DNA of 64,000 nucleotides, taken from NCBI GenBank assembly GCA_910587795.1, contig CAJUNH010000008.1:1-64000 (forward strand), in the 5' to 3' direction. This stretch comes from an uncultured Christensenellaceae bacterium. Its GTDB lineage: Bacteria > Bacillota > Clostridia > Christensenellales > CAG-314. The notes beneath the pieces are model-generated. The model saw only the letters and a list, made by a program, of their open reading frames with translations. It ran no database searches and was not told the origin of the DNA. The translations under genes were made by a program, and so were the position numbers. Positions 19,141 through 27,510 of the stretch are shown here, one piece after another; position 1 is the stretch's first letter; each line of letters opens with the position of its first letter.

Positions 19141-20213
19141 GACAATATAAATTCAGCGCGGTGATTGTCGCTGGCGGTTCGTCGCAGCGATACGGAGAAA
19201 AAAATAAATTAACGGAAGAATTTTTTGACAAAAGCGTTTTAATGCACAGCATAGACGCTTTTGTCGGCTTAGCGGACGAAATAATTGTCGTTGGAGATTA
19301 CGAAATCAACGGAGTTAAATGCGTCAAAGGCGGAGATACGCGTTTTATGTCGGTTAAAAACGGACTTGCCGCCGTATCTGCCGATACCGATATAGTTGCC
19401 GTCCACGACGGCGCGCGCCCGTTTGTCAGCCGAAACCTTGTAAAAAAATTATTTGCGTATGCGGCGGAAAACGGTCGCAGCGCAGTACCTTACGTAAAAT
19501 CGGTTGACGCGGCGTGGTCGTTTTCGGGCGAACGTAAACCTTTGTACGATAAAGGCGTAATCTGCGTGCAAACGCCTCAGTGTTTTAATTATAAAATGCT
19601 TGTTTCCGCATTAAATTCCGCAAAGCAAACCGATTATCCCGACGAAAGCTCTTTGTTTTACGAAAAATACGGCGGAGTGGAATTTTACCAAGGGGAAATA
19701 ACTAACCGAAAAATTACGTATTGCGGCGACTGTCCCGAATATAAAGTGGGCGCAGGTTTCGACGTACACGCGTTCGGCAGCGGCGACGGAGTGATTTTAG
19801 GGGGCGTACATATTCCGTTTAATAAAAAACTTGCAGGACATTCCGACGCGGACGTTTTGGCTCACGCCGTGTGCGATGCAGTCCTGTCCGCTTCTAATAA
19901 TAAGGATATAGGACATCAGTTTCCGGATACCGACGATGCGTATAAAGGCGCAGACAGTTTGGAATTGCTGCGTAAATGCGTAGACATTGCAAAAAACAGC
20001 GGTTACGAGGTTTTTAACGTTTCGGCTGTTGTGATATGTCAAGCGCCGAAAATAGCCCCTTTTATCGACCGAATGTCGGCTAAACTTTCCGACGTTTTAG
20101 GTATTGCCAACAGCTGTGTAAATTTAAGCGCAACCACAACGGAAAAATTAGGCGCACTGGGTAACGGCGACGGTATTGCTGTTCAGGCGCAGGCGCTGCT
20201 TAAACGCATTTAA
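19137..20213 (+). CDS. ispDF: Bifunctional IspD/IspF isoprenoid enzyme
   Basis: A 358-residue fusion. The N-terminal IspD half (MEP cytidylyltransferase, residues 1-200) has VAGGSSQRYG, VHDGARPFV and QTPQCF. The C-terminal IspF half (MEcPP synthase, from VGAGFDVHAFG at about 205) has the metal ligands D and H of DVH and the motif LAGHSDADVLAHAV. The two catalyse non-consecutive steps (3 and 5) of the MEP pathway. The IspD half is on the short side. It ends the mrnC-to-ispDF run; the stop is followed by an AT-rich gap. Confidence 0.94.
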   Translation: MRQYKFSAVIVAGGSSQRYGEKNKLTEEFFDKSVLMHSIDAFVGLADEIIVVGDYEINGVKCVKGGDTRFMSVKNGLAAVSADTDIVAVHDGARPFVSRNLVKKLFAYAAENGRSAVPYVKSVDAAWSFSGERKPLYDKGVICVQTPQCFNYKMLVSALNSAKQTDYPDESSLFYEKYGGVEFYQGEITNRKITYCGDCPEYKVGAGFDVHAFGSGDGVILGGVHIPFNKKLAGHSDADVLAHAVCDAVLSASNNKDIGHQFPDTDDAYKGADSLELLRKCVDIAKNSGYEVFNVSAVVICQAPKIAPFIDRMSAKLSDVLGIANSCVNLSATTTEKLGALGNGDGIAVQAQALLKRI

Positions 20214-20681
20214 AAAAATAACGCTATGGTTTAGTCTTGTTTTAACATCGATTTGCATTATAAGAACGGCGAAGTTATAGATTTAATAAAATATAGATAA
20301 TAAACAGGACAGCTAAAAATAGTAATTATTTTATCTGTCTACAACTATTTTTAAATCTACGCAAAAACCGATAGAAAAATATCCGTATACTTATAAGCGG
20401 CAAGTATCACTTTCGGTGTAACGTAAATATATTGCAAAATAAAGTAAAAAAGCAAATAATATAATTCAATTGCGCAATCTCGTTTTAAAGCGTATCCGTA
20501 AGCTATATGGCTTTTAGGATACGCTTTTGTAATAAAAGCAAATAGTATAATAATAATCGCATAATAAACAATTAACAGGTATAACGGAACACGACAAGTT
20601 TTAATTACATAGTAAAACTGCGGACTGCGTTTAATTTTGATTTACACTGTGGTTTTACGAAATGATTAAGTTTTTTCCGTG
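20214..20681. other. 468-bp AT-rich convergent intergenic region
   Basis: It contains an AU-rich imperfect hairpin at 20308-20339 (GACAG and CTGTC outer pairs) and the strong hairpin at 20487-20527. I see no gene with a ribosome binding site. The long distance from ispDF to the strong hairpin leaves room for a long 3' UTR. Confidence 0.5.
20487..20527. terminator. Terminator hairpin between convergent genes
   Basis: A perfect 11-bp stem AAAGCGTATCC and GGATACGCTTT encloses a smaller inner hairpin. The arms begin and end with A and T runs, so it could act in both directions, for ispDF (+) and the ferritin-like gene (-). Confidence 0.6.
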
Positions 20682-21182
20682 TTATTTTGCGTACCTTTCC
20701 AACATTTTTTTTAAAGTTTCCAAATGTAATTGTTCGTCTAATATTATCCGTTGAATTATTGCTTCTATTTGTTCGTTTTTTAAAGTATACAGCATTTTTT
20801 GATAATCGCAGATGGCGTTCATTTCGCCTTGAATGTCGTCCATTAACATTTTCTGCGGAGTTGTGGACTGCGACACGGTGGATGTATTGTAAAAAGCCTG
20901 CGTATTAGGGTACTGTACGTATTTGGGGCTTACTCCCAGTTTCAACATCGATTCGCCCAGTATATCTATATGCTTCATTTCGGCAAGGGCAATGCTCATA
21001 AGTAGCTGAGCGTCTTCGGCATCGTAATTAGACAGATAAAAGTGGTGGTACGTGTACTGTAAAGTCGCTGTCAGTTCGCCGCGGAGCGTAGCGTAGGCAA
21101 AAGAAATTATATTTCCGCTGCGGACGTCTTTTGTTAGGGACTCGACGCTGGGGTAAGGTAAATCGCAGATTAACGGTTTCAT
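20682..21182 (-). CDS. Ferritin-like diiron-domain protein
   Basis: A 166-residue all-helical protein. The four helices carry metal-ligand-like residues: ELTATLQYTYHHF in helix 1, LAEMKHIDIL (ExxH) in helix 2, GEMNAICDYQ in helix 3 and ILDEQLHLETL (ExxH) in helix 4. This is the ferritin/rubrerythrin-like plan for a diiron or manganese site. No rubredoxin Cys motif is present. A role in peroxide or oxygen defence or metal handling fits an anaerobe but is inferred. AAGGAG lies 7 bases upstream of the ATG. A 6-bp inverted repeat TTACGG-CCGTAA lies at 21233-21251 in the upstream region. Confidence 0.8.
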   Translation of the reverse strand: MKPLICDLPYPSVESLTKDVRSGNIISFAYATLRGELTATLQYTYHHFYLSNYDAEDAQLLMSIALAEMKHIDILGESMLKLGVSPKYVQYPNTQAFYNTSTVSQSTTPQKMLMDDIQGEMNAICDYQKMLYTLKNEQIEAIIQRIILDEQLHLETLKKMLERYAK

Positions 21183-21324
21183 AGTTGCTCCTTATGTTTT
21201 GTTTCAGTGTATGCAATTATCGGCATTTAAGGTTACGGAATAAAACCGTAATACTTTAATCTTTTAAAAACTGATTTTCAAAAAGCGCAGGTTAAAAATT
21301 ACTCGGTTATGGAAGGACTCTTAT

Positions 21325-21348
21325 AAGCAACTGAAAAAGTTGCTTTTT
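21325..21348 (+). terminator. Orphan plus-strand terminator-like hairpin
   Basis: AAGCAACT pairs with AGTTGCTT and is followed by TTT. No plus-strand gene ends nearby; the closest is ispDF more than 1.1 kb upstream. It may end a transcript antisense to the ferritin-like gene. Confidence 0.5.
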
Positions 21349-21438
21349 GCATTAGTCAGTAGGTAAAAAACATTTATAAATAAAACACAAATAAGCAAAG
21401 GCAGTGGCGATAATTAGAGTTTTTTCATAATTTGAAGT

Positions 21439-22470
21439 ATGAAAACATTATCCGTTACCATAATTTGCAAGAATGAAGAACAAAATCTTATCCGCATTCT
21501 GCCTAAGTTAAATTTTGCAAACGAAATTGTAGTCGTAGATACGGGCTCGGCTGACGGATCGGTAAAAGCCGCTTTACAGTATACCGATAAAGTATATTAT
21601 TACCGTTGGCAAAACGACTTTGCCAAAGCACGCAATTATGCAATAAGTAAGGCAAAGTGCGATTACGTAATGTGGTTAGACTGCGACGACGACTTGCCGG
21701 AAAACACCGTTACCGCCGTAAAAGCGTGGCTTGCCGACGGTAAAATGAATCAGGATTTTGTGTATTTAAAGTACCGTATGGGTGCCGATTCGCAGTTTTG
21801 GTTTTGGCGCGAGCGCATAATCCGCAACACGGATAAATGCCGTTTTAAAGGGTTTATACACGAGGCTGTCGTTCCGTTTGGATCGACGTACCGTTTGGAT
21901 TGCGACGTTATTCATACTTCGGCTGCCGACCATTCTTCGCGCAATTTGGATATCTACTGTGCGGCAATATCAAATAAGCGGCGTTTTTCTGTTCGCGATA
22001 AATATTATTATGCGCGCACTTTGATAGAAAACGGCTTAGACGAGCAGGCAATCCCCATATTGCATAAAGTAAGCCGCAGCAGTAAGGCTTACGTGGCGGA
22101 TAGGGTAAGCTGTACCAAATTACTTGCCAGACAATATTTAAAAATTCAAGATTACCGCGCGGTTTTAAAGTATTTGTCATATAGCGTAACATTGCTTCCT
22201 CCGGACGCCGAAATATGCTGTTTGTTCGGCGACGCGTATTATTTGCGTAAAAACTATTTATATGCGGCTTACTGGTACGAACTCGCGTTAAATTGCCGCG
22301 TCAGTTTGGGTTTTGTCAACGATTATTTTAAAAGCTTGTATCCGTATATTCAGTTGTCGGTGTGTTATTTTAGACAAGGCGATTTTAAACGCGCTAAGTT
22401 ATTCCATAAGCTTGCCAAAAATTGCAGTCCGGATAATCCCGTTGTACAAAGCAACGATAAGTGGTTTTAG
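21439..22470 (+). CDS. Family 2 glycosyltransferase with TPR-like tail
   Basis: A 343-residue protein. The GT-A domain starts with VTIICKNEEQNL, has VVDTGSADGS (nucleotide binding), a WQNDFAKARNYAI segment and the DxD-like LDCDDDL around residue 80. The C-terminal half (about 180-340) is helical and repeat-like, resembling TPR units, as in SunS-type transferases. Donor and acceptor are unknown. No membrane segment is obvious. The ribosome binding site is poor (TTGAAG just before the ATG). It stands alone between two hairpins. Confidence 0.85.
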   Translation: MKTLSVTIICKNEEQNLIRILPKLNFANEIVVVDTGSADGSVKAALQYTDKVYYYRWQNDFAKARNYAISKAKCDYVMWLDCDDDLPENTVTAVKAWLADGKMNQDFVYLKYRMGADSQFWFWRERIIRNTDKCRFKGFIHEAVVPFGSTYRLDCDVIHTSAADHSSRNLDIYCAAISNKRRFSVRDKYYYARTLIENGLDEQAIPILHKVSRSSKAYVADRVSCTKLLARQYLKIQDYRAVLKYLSYSVTLLPPDAEICCLFGDAYYLRKNYLYAAYWYELALNCRVSLGFVNDYFKSLYPYIQLSVCYFRQGDFKRAKLFHKLAKNCSPDNPVVQSNDKWF

Positions 22471-22638
22471 AGTTATCGGCGTTAAAGTATGCAGGATATG
22501 CCGTAAGTCGGTTTGTTAAATTTTTTACTAAAAAACTGCTGTATCAATCGGTGATTACAGTAGAATATCATTGCTTTTTGTATTGCGTTGGTTAAAAGCA
22601 AAAACGCGATTTCTTTCCGTTTTGACATAAATTTGCAG

Positions 22639-22663
22639 CCCCAACTATAAATTTTAGTTGGGG
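22639..22663 (+). terminator. Hairpin after the glycosyltransferase gene
   Basis: A perfect 9-bp stem CCCCAACTA and TAGTTGGGG with an 8-base loop. The T-rich tract that follows is interrupted, so termination is likely but not certain. It lies 170 bases after the stop. Confidence 0.6.
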
Positions 22664-22694
22664 TTGTCCTAAATATTTTGCAATGCCTTTTTGC

Positions 22695-22723
22695 TTGACA
22701 TTGTAATGCGCAAAATTTATAAT
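22695..22723 (+). promoter_or_regulatory. Perfect sigma-A promoter of the glycolytic genes
   Basis: TTGACA (22695-22700), a 17-base spacer and TATAAT (22718-22723) match the full consensus. It lies 60 bases before pgk and predicts strong constitutive expression. Confidence 0.9.
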
Positions 22724-22783
22724 TGTATTATCCAAATTTTGGCTTTAAGCCGATAAAAGAATTATATAAGGAGCGCATTTAAG

Positions 22784-24097
22784 ATGAACAAAAAGAGCAT
22801 CAAAGACGTAGACGTAAGAGGTAAAAGATGTTTGGTACGCGTAGACTTTAACGTACCTATGAAGGACGGCGTTATTACGGACGAAAACCGTATAAACGGT
22901 GCGTTGCCGACCATTAAATACCTTATGGAAAACGGCGCAAAAGTTATTTTGTGTTCCCACTTGGGCAAACCTCACAATATATTTACACCTAACTTTAAAC
23001 TGAATAAAAAGGAAAAGGCGGCGTTAGAAGCCTTGCCCGAAGCGGAACGTGATTCCGCCAAGGCGGAAATGATTGCCAAAGCTTTAAAGGGCGACGCTAA
23101 AAAGTTTAGTCTTAAACCCGTTGCGGACAGACTTAATCAACTTTTGGACGGTAAGGTAACGTTTGCTGCCGATATCGTAGGCGAAGACGCTCAGGCAAAA
23201 GTAGCAGCTTTAAAGGACGGCGAAGCAGTATTGTTGGAAAATACCCGTTTCGACGCGGGAGAAGAAAGCCGCAGCGAGGAGTTTTGCAAACGTCTTGCAG
23301 CTTTTGCCGACGTATATGTAAACGACGCTTTCGGTACCGCTCACCGTTCGCACGCAAGCACGGCTGCAATTGTAGAATACGGCTTTGTTAAAACCGCAGT
23401 TTGCGGATTCCTTATCGAAAAGGAATTGTCCGTTATGGCAGACGCTTTGGAAAACCCCGTACGTCCTTTTGTTGCAATTTTGGGCGGAGCAAAAGTGTCG
23501 GATAAACTTAACGTTATCAACAATCTTTTGGAAAAATGCGATACTTTGATTATAGGCGGCGGAATGGCTTACACGTTCCTTAAAGCGCAGGGATACGAAA
23601 TAGGCAAGTCTCTTCTCGACGGAGAAAAACTTGACTATTGCCGCGAAATGCTTGCAAAAGCAAAAGCTGCCGGCAAGACGATTTATCTGCCCGTAGACTG
23701 CGTAACCATTGCCGATTTCCCCAACCCCATCGACGCTGAGGTTGACACGCGGGTCGTTGATATCACCGCAATTCCCGCCGACCGCGAAGGCGCGGATATC
23801 GGTCCCAAAACGCGCGAATTGTACGCATCCGTTATTAAGTCGGCGCATACGGTTGTCTGGAACGGACCTATGGGAATATTTGAAAATCCCACTTTGGCGG
23901 CAGGTACAAACGCGGTTGCAAAAGCAATGGCGGAAAGTGACGCAACAACGATTATCGGCGGCGGCGACTCGGCGGCGGCGGTTGCTCAGCTCGGTTATGC
24001 CGACAAGATGAGCCACGTAAGTACAGGCGGCGGCGCAAGCTTAGAGCTGTTTGAAGGCAAGGTTCTTCCCGGTATTGCCTGCCTTAACGAAAAATAA
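22784..24097 (+). CDS. pgk: Phosphoglycerate kinase
   Basis: A 437-residue enzyme making ATP and 3-phosphoglycerate from 1,3-bisphosphoglycerate and ADP. Visible signatures are RVDFNVPMKDG near residue 20, CSHLGKP near 57, the NDAFGTAHRSHAS motif, LGGAKVSDKL and the C-terminal GGGDSAAAV and STGGGASLE. It is about 40 residues longer than most bacterial enzymes. The excess is one charged helical insertion at about 64-107 between SHLGKP and KFSLKPVA. A good ribosome binding site AAGGAG precedes the ATG. tpiA and gpmI follow. Confidence 0.97.
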   Translation: MNKKSIKDVDVRGKRCLVRVDFNVPMKDGVITDENRINGALPTIKYLMENGAKVILCSHLGKPHNIFTPNFKLNKKEKAALEALPEAERDSAKAEMIAKALKGDAKKFSLKPVADRLNQLLDGKVTFAADIVGEDAQAKVAALKDGEAVLLENTRFDAGEESRSEEFCKRLAAFADVYVNDAFGTAHRSHASTAAIVEYGFVKTAVCGFLIEKELSVMADALENPVRPFVAILGGAKVSDKLNVINNLLEKCDTLIIGGGMAYTFLKAQGYEIGKSLLDGEKLDYCREMLAKAKAAGKTIYLPVDCVTIADFPNPIDAEVDTRVVDITAIPADREGADIGPKTRELYASVIKSAHTVVWNGPMGIFENPTLAAGTNAVAKAMAESDATTIIGGGDSAAAVAQLGYADKMSHVSTGGGASLELFEGKVLPGIACLNEK

Positions 24098-24112
24098 TTA
24101 AAACGTGCGTAT

Positions 24113-24176
24113 AGCCACGCGGAAGATTATTCTCCGCGTGGCTGCCGTATGCGACGTATTATACCGTGTACGGCAG
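24113..24176 (+). other. Two adjacent hairpins in the pgk-tpiA spacer
   Basis: The first is an 11-bp GC-rich stem AGCCACGCGGA and TCCGCGTGGCT (24113-24143). The second pairs CTGCCGTA (24142-24149) with TACGGCAG (24169-24176). Neither is followed by a T-run, so they are more likely mRNA processing or stability elements than terminators. Confidence 0.6.
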
Positions 24177-24211
24177 TGTTTAATACAATACAAAGTACAA
24201 GGAGTTTTGTT

Positions 24212-24964
24212 ATGAAAAACAAAATAATTGCAGGTAACTGGAAAATGAACAATAACCGCGTTCAGGCGGAACAACTTATAACCGAACTTATCCCTCTTGT
24301 AAAAGATACGAAAAATACCGTAATTATCTGCGTACCGTTTACGGATTTATGCAAGGCTGTAAAACTTACTAAGGGTACAAATATCCGCGTCGGCGCGCAA
24401 AATTGTCACTGGAAGGAAAGCGGCGCGTACACCGGCGAAATTGCTCCGTCTATGCTTACGGAACTGGGCGTAGAATACGTAGTAATCGGTCACAGCGAAC
24501 GCCGCAGCTATTTCGGCGAAACGGACGAAACCGTTTTGATGCGTACAAAGGCGGCGCTTGCGGCGGGCTTAAAGCCTATTGTTTGTATAGGCGAAACTTT
24601 GGACGAACGTAACGGCGGCAAAATGGAAGAAGTTCTTCGCCGTCAGGTTTTGGAAGGATTTAAGGATATCACCGAGGACGAACTTAAAAATATTATCGTC
24701 GCTTACGAACCGGTTTGGGCTATCGGTACGGGCGTAACCGCCACCGACGAGCAGGCAAACGACGCAATAGCTTACGTTCGCAGCGTATTTGCAAGTAAGT
24801 ACGGCAATCAGGCGGCAGACGCGCTGTATATACAATACGGCGGCAGTATGAACGATAAAAACGCCGCAGGTTTGCTTAATATGTCTCAAATCGACGGCGG
24901 TCTTATAGGCGGAGCAAGTCTTGTCGCAAGCAAGTTTGCCGCGGTAGTAAACGCCAGAAAATAA
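24212..24964 (+). CDS. tpiA: Triosephosphate isomerase
   Basis: 250 residues, the standard length, from the ATG at 24212. An upstream in-frame ATG at 24149 is inside the hairpin region and lacks a ribosome binding site; AAGGAG lies 9 bases before 24212. Active-site features are NWKMN near the start, the catalytic His in VIGHSERR, catalytic Glu in AYEPVWAIGTG (flexible loop after it) and the phosphate-binding GGSM and GGASL near the end. It interconverts dihydroxyacetone phosphate and glyceraldehyde 3-phosphate. Confidence 0.97.
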   Translation: MKNKIIAGNWKMNNNRVQAEQLITELIPLVKDTKNTVIICVPFTDLCKAVKLTKGTNIRVGAQNCHWKESGAYTGEIAPSMLTELGVEYVVIGHSERRSYFGETDETVLMRTKAALAAGLKPIVCIGETLDERNGGKMEEVLRRQVLEGFKDITEDELKNIIVAYEPVWAIGTGVTATDEQANDAIAYVRSVFASKYGNQAADALYIQYGGSMNDKNAAGLLNMSQIDGGLIGGASLVASKFAAVVNARK

Positions 24965-25199
24965 ACTGTCAAGCCTGTGTAAATTTGCTTATAGAATTTG
25001 GATAAATGTGTTTCGGCGCGGCGCAAACAATACGGCAGACGGATATAATACGTTTTTGTCATTAAAAATATTGGCGAATATTAATGTAAATATATTAAAT
25101 TTTAATATTTGATAAATACGTTTTCGAGTATTGTGCTGCGTGCGTAGATAAATACGGTTTTATTTCAAAATAAATTGTAAAAGGAGATTTTTCTCATTT

Positions 25200-26750
25200 A
25201 TGGATAAAAAGATAACGGCTTTAATCATTATGGACGGTTACGGACTTTCCAATCAGGAGGAGGGCAATGCAATAGGAGTAAACTGCTCGCCGTACGTACA
25301 TTATTTAATGACGCATTACCCTACGACAACGTTAGACGCAAGCGGTCTGGCGGTGGGTTTGCCCGAAGGTCAAATGGGCAACAGCGAAGTAGGACATTTA
25401 AATATCGGGGCGGGCAGAGTGATTTATCAGGAGCTTACCCGCATAACCAAGTCTATCGAGGACGGTGATTTTTTTGCAAATCCCGCGTTTTTAACCGCTA
25501 TCGAGGCGGCAAAAAAGAACGGCGGTAAGCTGCACGCTATGGGTTTGTGTTCTAACGGCGGCGTTCACTCTCACATTAAGCACTTGTTTGCATTAATCGA
25601 ACTTGCAAAGCGCGAAGGACTGGACGATATATACGTTCACTGTTATATGGACGGCCGCGACGTGTCGCCTACAAGCGGTTATACGTTTATCCAACAGTTG
25701 CAGGAAAAAATGGACGAATTGCAATTCGGTAAAATTGCAACGGTTTGCGGAAGATACTACGCAATGGACAGAGATAACCGTTGGGACCGTGTGGAAAAAG
25801 CGTATAATATGCTGACTCTTGGAGTGGGCGAGCGTACTGCGACTGACCCTGCCGAAGAACTTAAACGCAGCTATAACGACGGTATTACCGACGAATTTGT
25901 TGTTCCTACGGTAATAACCGACAATCAGGGAAAGCCTGTTGCCACAATCGATAACGGCGATTCGGTAATATTCTTTAATTTCCGTCCCGACCGTGCCCGC
26001 GAAATGACTCGTGCGTTTACGCAAAGCGGTTTTGACGGATTCAGTCTTAAAGGCAAAGCGCGTAAAGTTCACTGGGTTTGTATGACGCAGTACGACGAAA
26101 AATTTACGGGAATAGATATTGCATACCGTCCGGAAACTTACCGTAATACGCTTGGCGAATATCTTGCAAGTCAAGGTAAAACTCAGCTGCGCATTGCGGA
26201 AACGGAAAAATACGCGCACGTAACGTTTTTCTTTAACGGCGGTGTGGAAGCTCCCAACGAAAACGAAACCCGCGTCTTAATTGCCTCTCCCAAGGTTGCC
26301 ACTTACGATATGCAGCCGGAAATGAGCGCGGAAGAAGTTTGCACAAGGGCGATTGCGGAAATCGAAAGCGGCAAATACGACGTTATGATACTTAACTATG
26401 CAAACTGCGATATGGTCGGTCATACGGGAGTTATCGACGCAACTAAAAAAGCCGTGGCAAAGGTGGACGACTGTGTCCGCCGTGTTGTGGAGTGCGTTTT
26501 GCAGCACGAGGGACGGCTGTTTGTAACTGCCGATCACGGCAACGCGGAAAAAATGATTTCTCCCGACGGAACGCCTTTTACCGCGCATACAACTAACAGG
26601 GTGCCGTTTATTTTGGTGGACGAACAACTGCGCAACAACGCTATTATGGTGGCGGGTGCATTGTGCGATATAGCTCCAACAATGCTTTATACTATGGGTA
26701 TGGAAATTCCCGAAGAAATGACGGGACAAGTGCTGATTTACAAAAAGTAA
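25200..26750 (+). CDS. gpmI: 2,3-bisphosphoglycerate-independent phosphoglycerate mutase
   Basis: A 516-residue Mn-dependent alkaline-phosphatase-superfamily enzyme converting 3- to 2-phosphoglycerate. The nucleophile Ser62 lies in MGNSEVGH, DGY near the start and TADHGNAEKM near the C-terminus are metal-binding, and RPDRAREM is the substrate region. AAGGAG precedes the ATG. A GATATAATA -10-like site near 25040 hints at its own promoter in the 235-bp gap after tpiA. A terminator follows directly. Confidence 0.97.
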   Translation: MDKKITALIIMDGYGLSNQEEGNAIGVNCSPYVHYLMTHYPTTTLDASGLAVGLPEGQMGNSEVGHLNIGAGRVIYQELTRITKSIEDGDFFANPAFLTAIEAAKKNGGKLHAMGLCSNGGVHSHIKHLFALIELAKREGLDDIYVHCYMDGRDVSPTSGYTFIQQLQEKMDELQFGKIATVCGRYYAMDRDNRWDRVEKAYNMLTLGVGERTATDPAEELKRSYNDGITDEFVVPTVITDNQGKPVATIDNGDSVIFFNFRPDRAREMTRAFTQSGFDGFSLKGKARKVHWVCMTQYDEKFTGIDIAYRPETYRNTLGEYLASQGKTQLRIAETEKYAHVTFFFNGGVEAPNENETRVLIASPKVATYDMQPEMSAEEVCTRAIAEIESGKYDVMILNYANCDMVGHTGVIDATKKAVAKVDDCVRRVVECVLQHEGRLFVTADHGNAEKMISPDGTPFTAHTTNRVPFILVDEQLRNNAIMVAGALCDIAPTMLYTMGMEIPEEMTGQVLIYKK

Positions 26751-26760
26751 AAATCTGTTT

Positions 26761-26797
26761 AAAGGGTAACTTGATTTTATTCGGGTTGCCTTTTTTA
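26761..26797 (+). terminator. Terminator after gpmI
   Basis: AAAGG(G)TAAC pairs with GTTGCCTTT, one G bulged, and a T-rich tract follows. It starts 10 bases after the gpmI stop. Confidence 0.85.
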
Positions 26798-26898
26798 TTT
26801 TTGCGCAGGTTATTAACCTAAAAATTCTTGCTGAATCGTTATAAAAAGATTAAAAGTTTACAAAGCGCAAAAAGTGCGTACTATTTACTTAAAATAAG

Positions 26899-26927
26899 TT
26901 GCAAAAAGGTAAATGTTGTGCTATACT
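26899..26927 (+). promoter_or_regulatory. Promoter of secG
   Basis: TTGCAA (26899-26904), a 17-base spacer, TATACT (26922-26927), 56 bases before the secG start. Confidence 0.75.
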
Positions 26928-26983
26928 ACATTAGCAAATAGATTAGGTGGGGTATTTTGCCCATATCTAGGAGGTTCACTAAA

Positions 26984-27292
26984 GTGTTGAATTTATTGGC
27001 TTTTGCTGTTAACGTTACAGCGCTGGTAACTGGAATAAAAATCGCTCTTGTTGCGTTGGCTCTTATTTCTGCGGTGTTTATTATCGTTATTGTAATGAAG
27101 CAATCTGGCAACTCGGACGGAATGGAAGCAATGACGGGCAGTTCAAAATCCGCAGACGAATCGGAAACTTACTACAACAGAAACGCAGGTTCGCGTAAGG
27201 AAAGGATTTTGAAGATTTTAACGTACGTTGCGGCAGGCGTTTTGGCTGTTGCAAGTATCGTTGCAATCATTCTTCAAACGTTTATTTCTTAA
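26984..27292 (+). CDS. secG: Preprotein translocase subunit SecG
   Basis: A 102-residue membrane protein with two helices, one at about residues 12-38 and one near 78-101, and a Ser/Gly-rich loop with KQSGNSDGMEAMTG between them, as in SecG. It helps SecYEG during protein export. I chose the GTG at 26984 because AGGAGG lies 9 bases upstream; a TTG 27 bases earlier would put the Shine-Dalgarno inside the gene. It has its own promoter and terminator, and rnr follows, a common secG-rnr-smpB order in Bacillota. Confidence 0.88.
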   Translation: MLNLLAFAVNVTALVTGIKIALVALALISAVFIIVIVMKQSGNSDGMEAMTGSSKSADESETYYNRNAGSRKERILKILTYVAAGVLAVASIVAIILQTFIS

Positions 27293-27307
27293 CATTTTCA
27301 AGTTATC

Positions 27308-27338
27308 GGGGCGATTGTTTCAGCAGTCGCTCTTTTTT
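27308..27338 (+). terminator. Terminator after secG
   Basis: A 9-bp stem GGGCGATTG and CAGTCGCTC with a 6-base loop is followed by TTTTTT. Confidence 0.9.
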
Positions 27339-27510
27339 AATGCAAACGTATTCGGTTATCGGTTTTTTAACTAAAAATATTGTATTTAACGGCAAATTGA
27401 ATGTCTGCAGGTTGGGCTGAAATTTTACTGAGCGTATTATTAACCCCTTGCCGTATTAAAAAAATCGGTATAATACAACGGCTTATAATCACACTAACAA
27501 TAAGGAAAAT

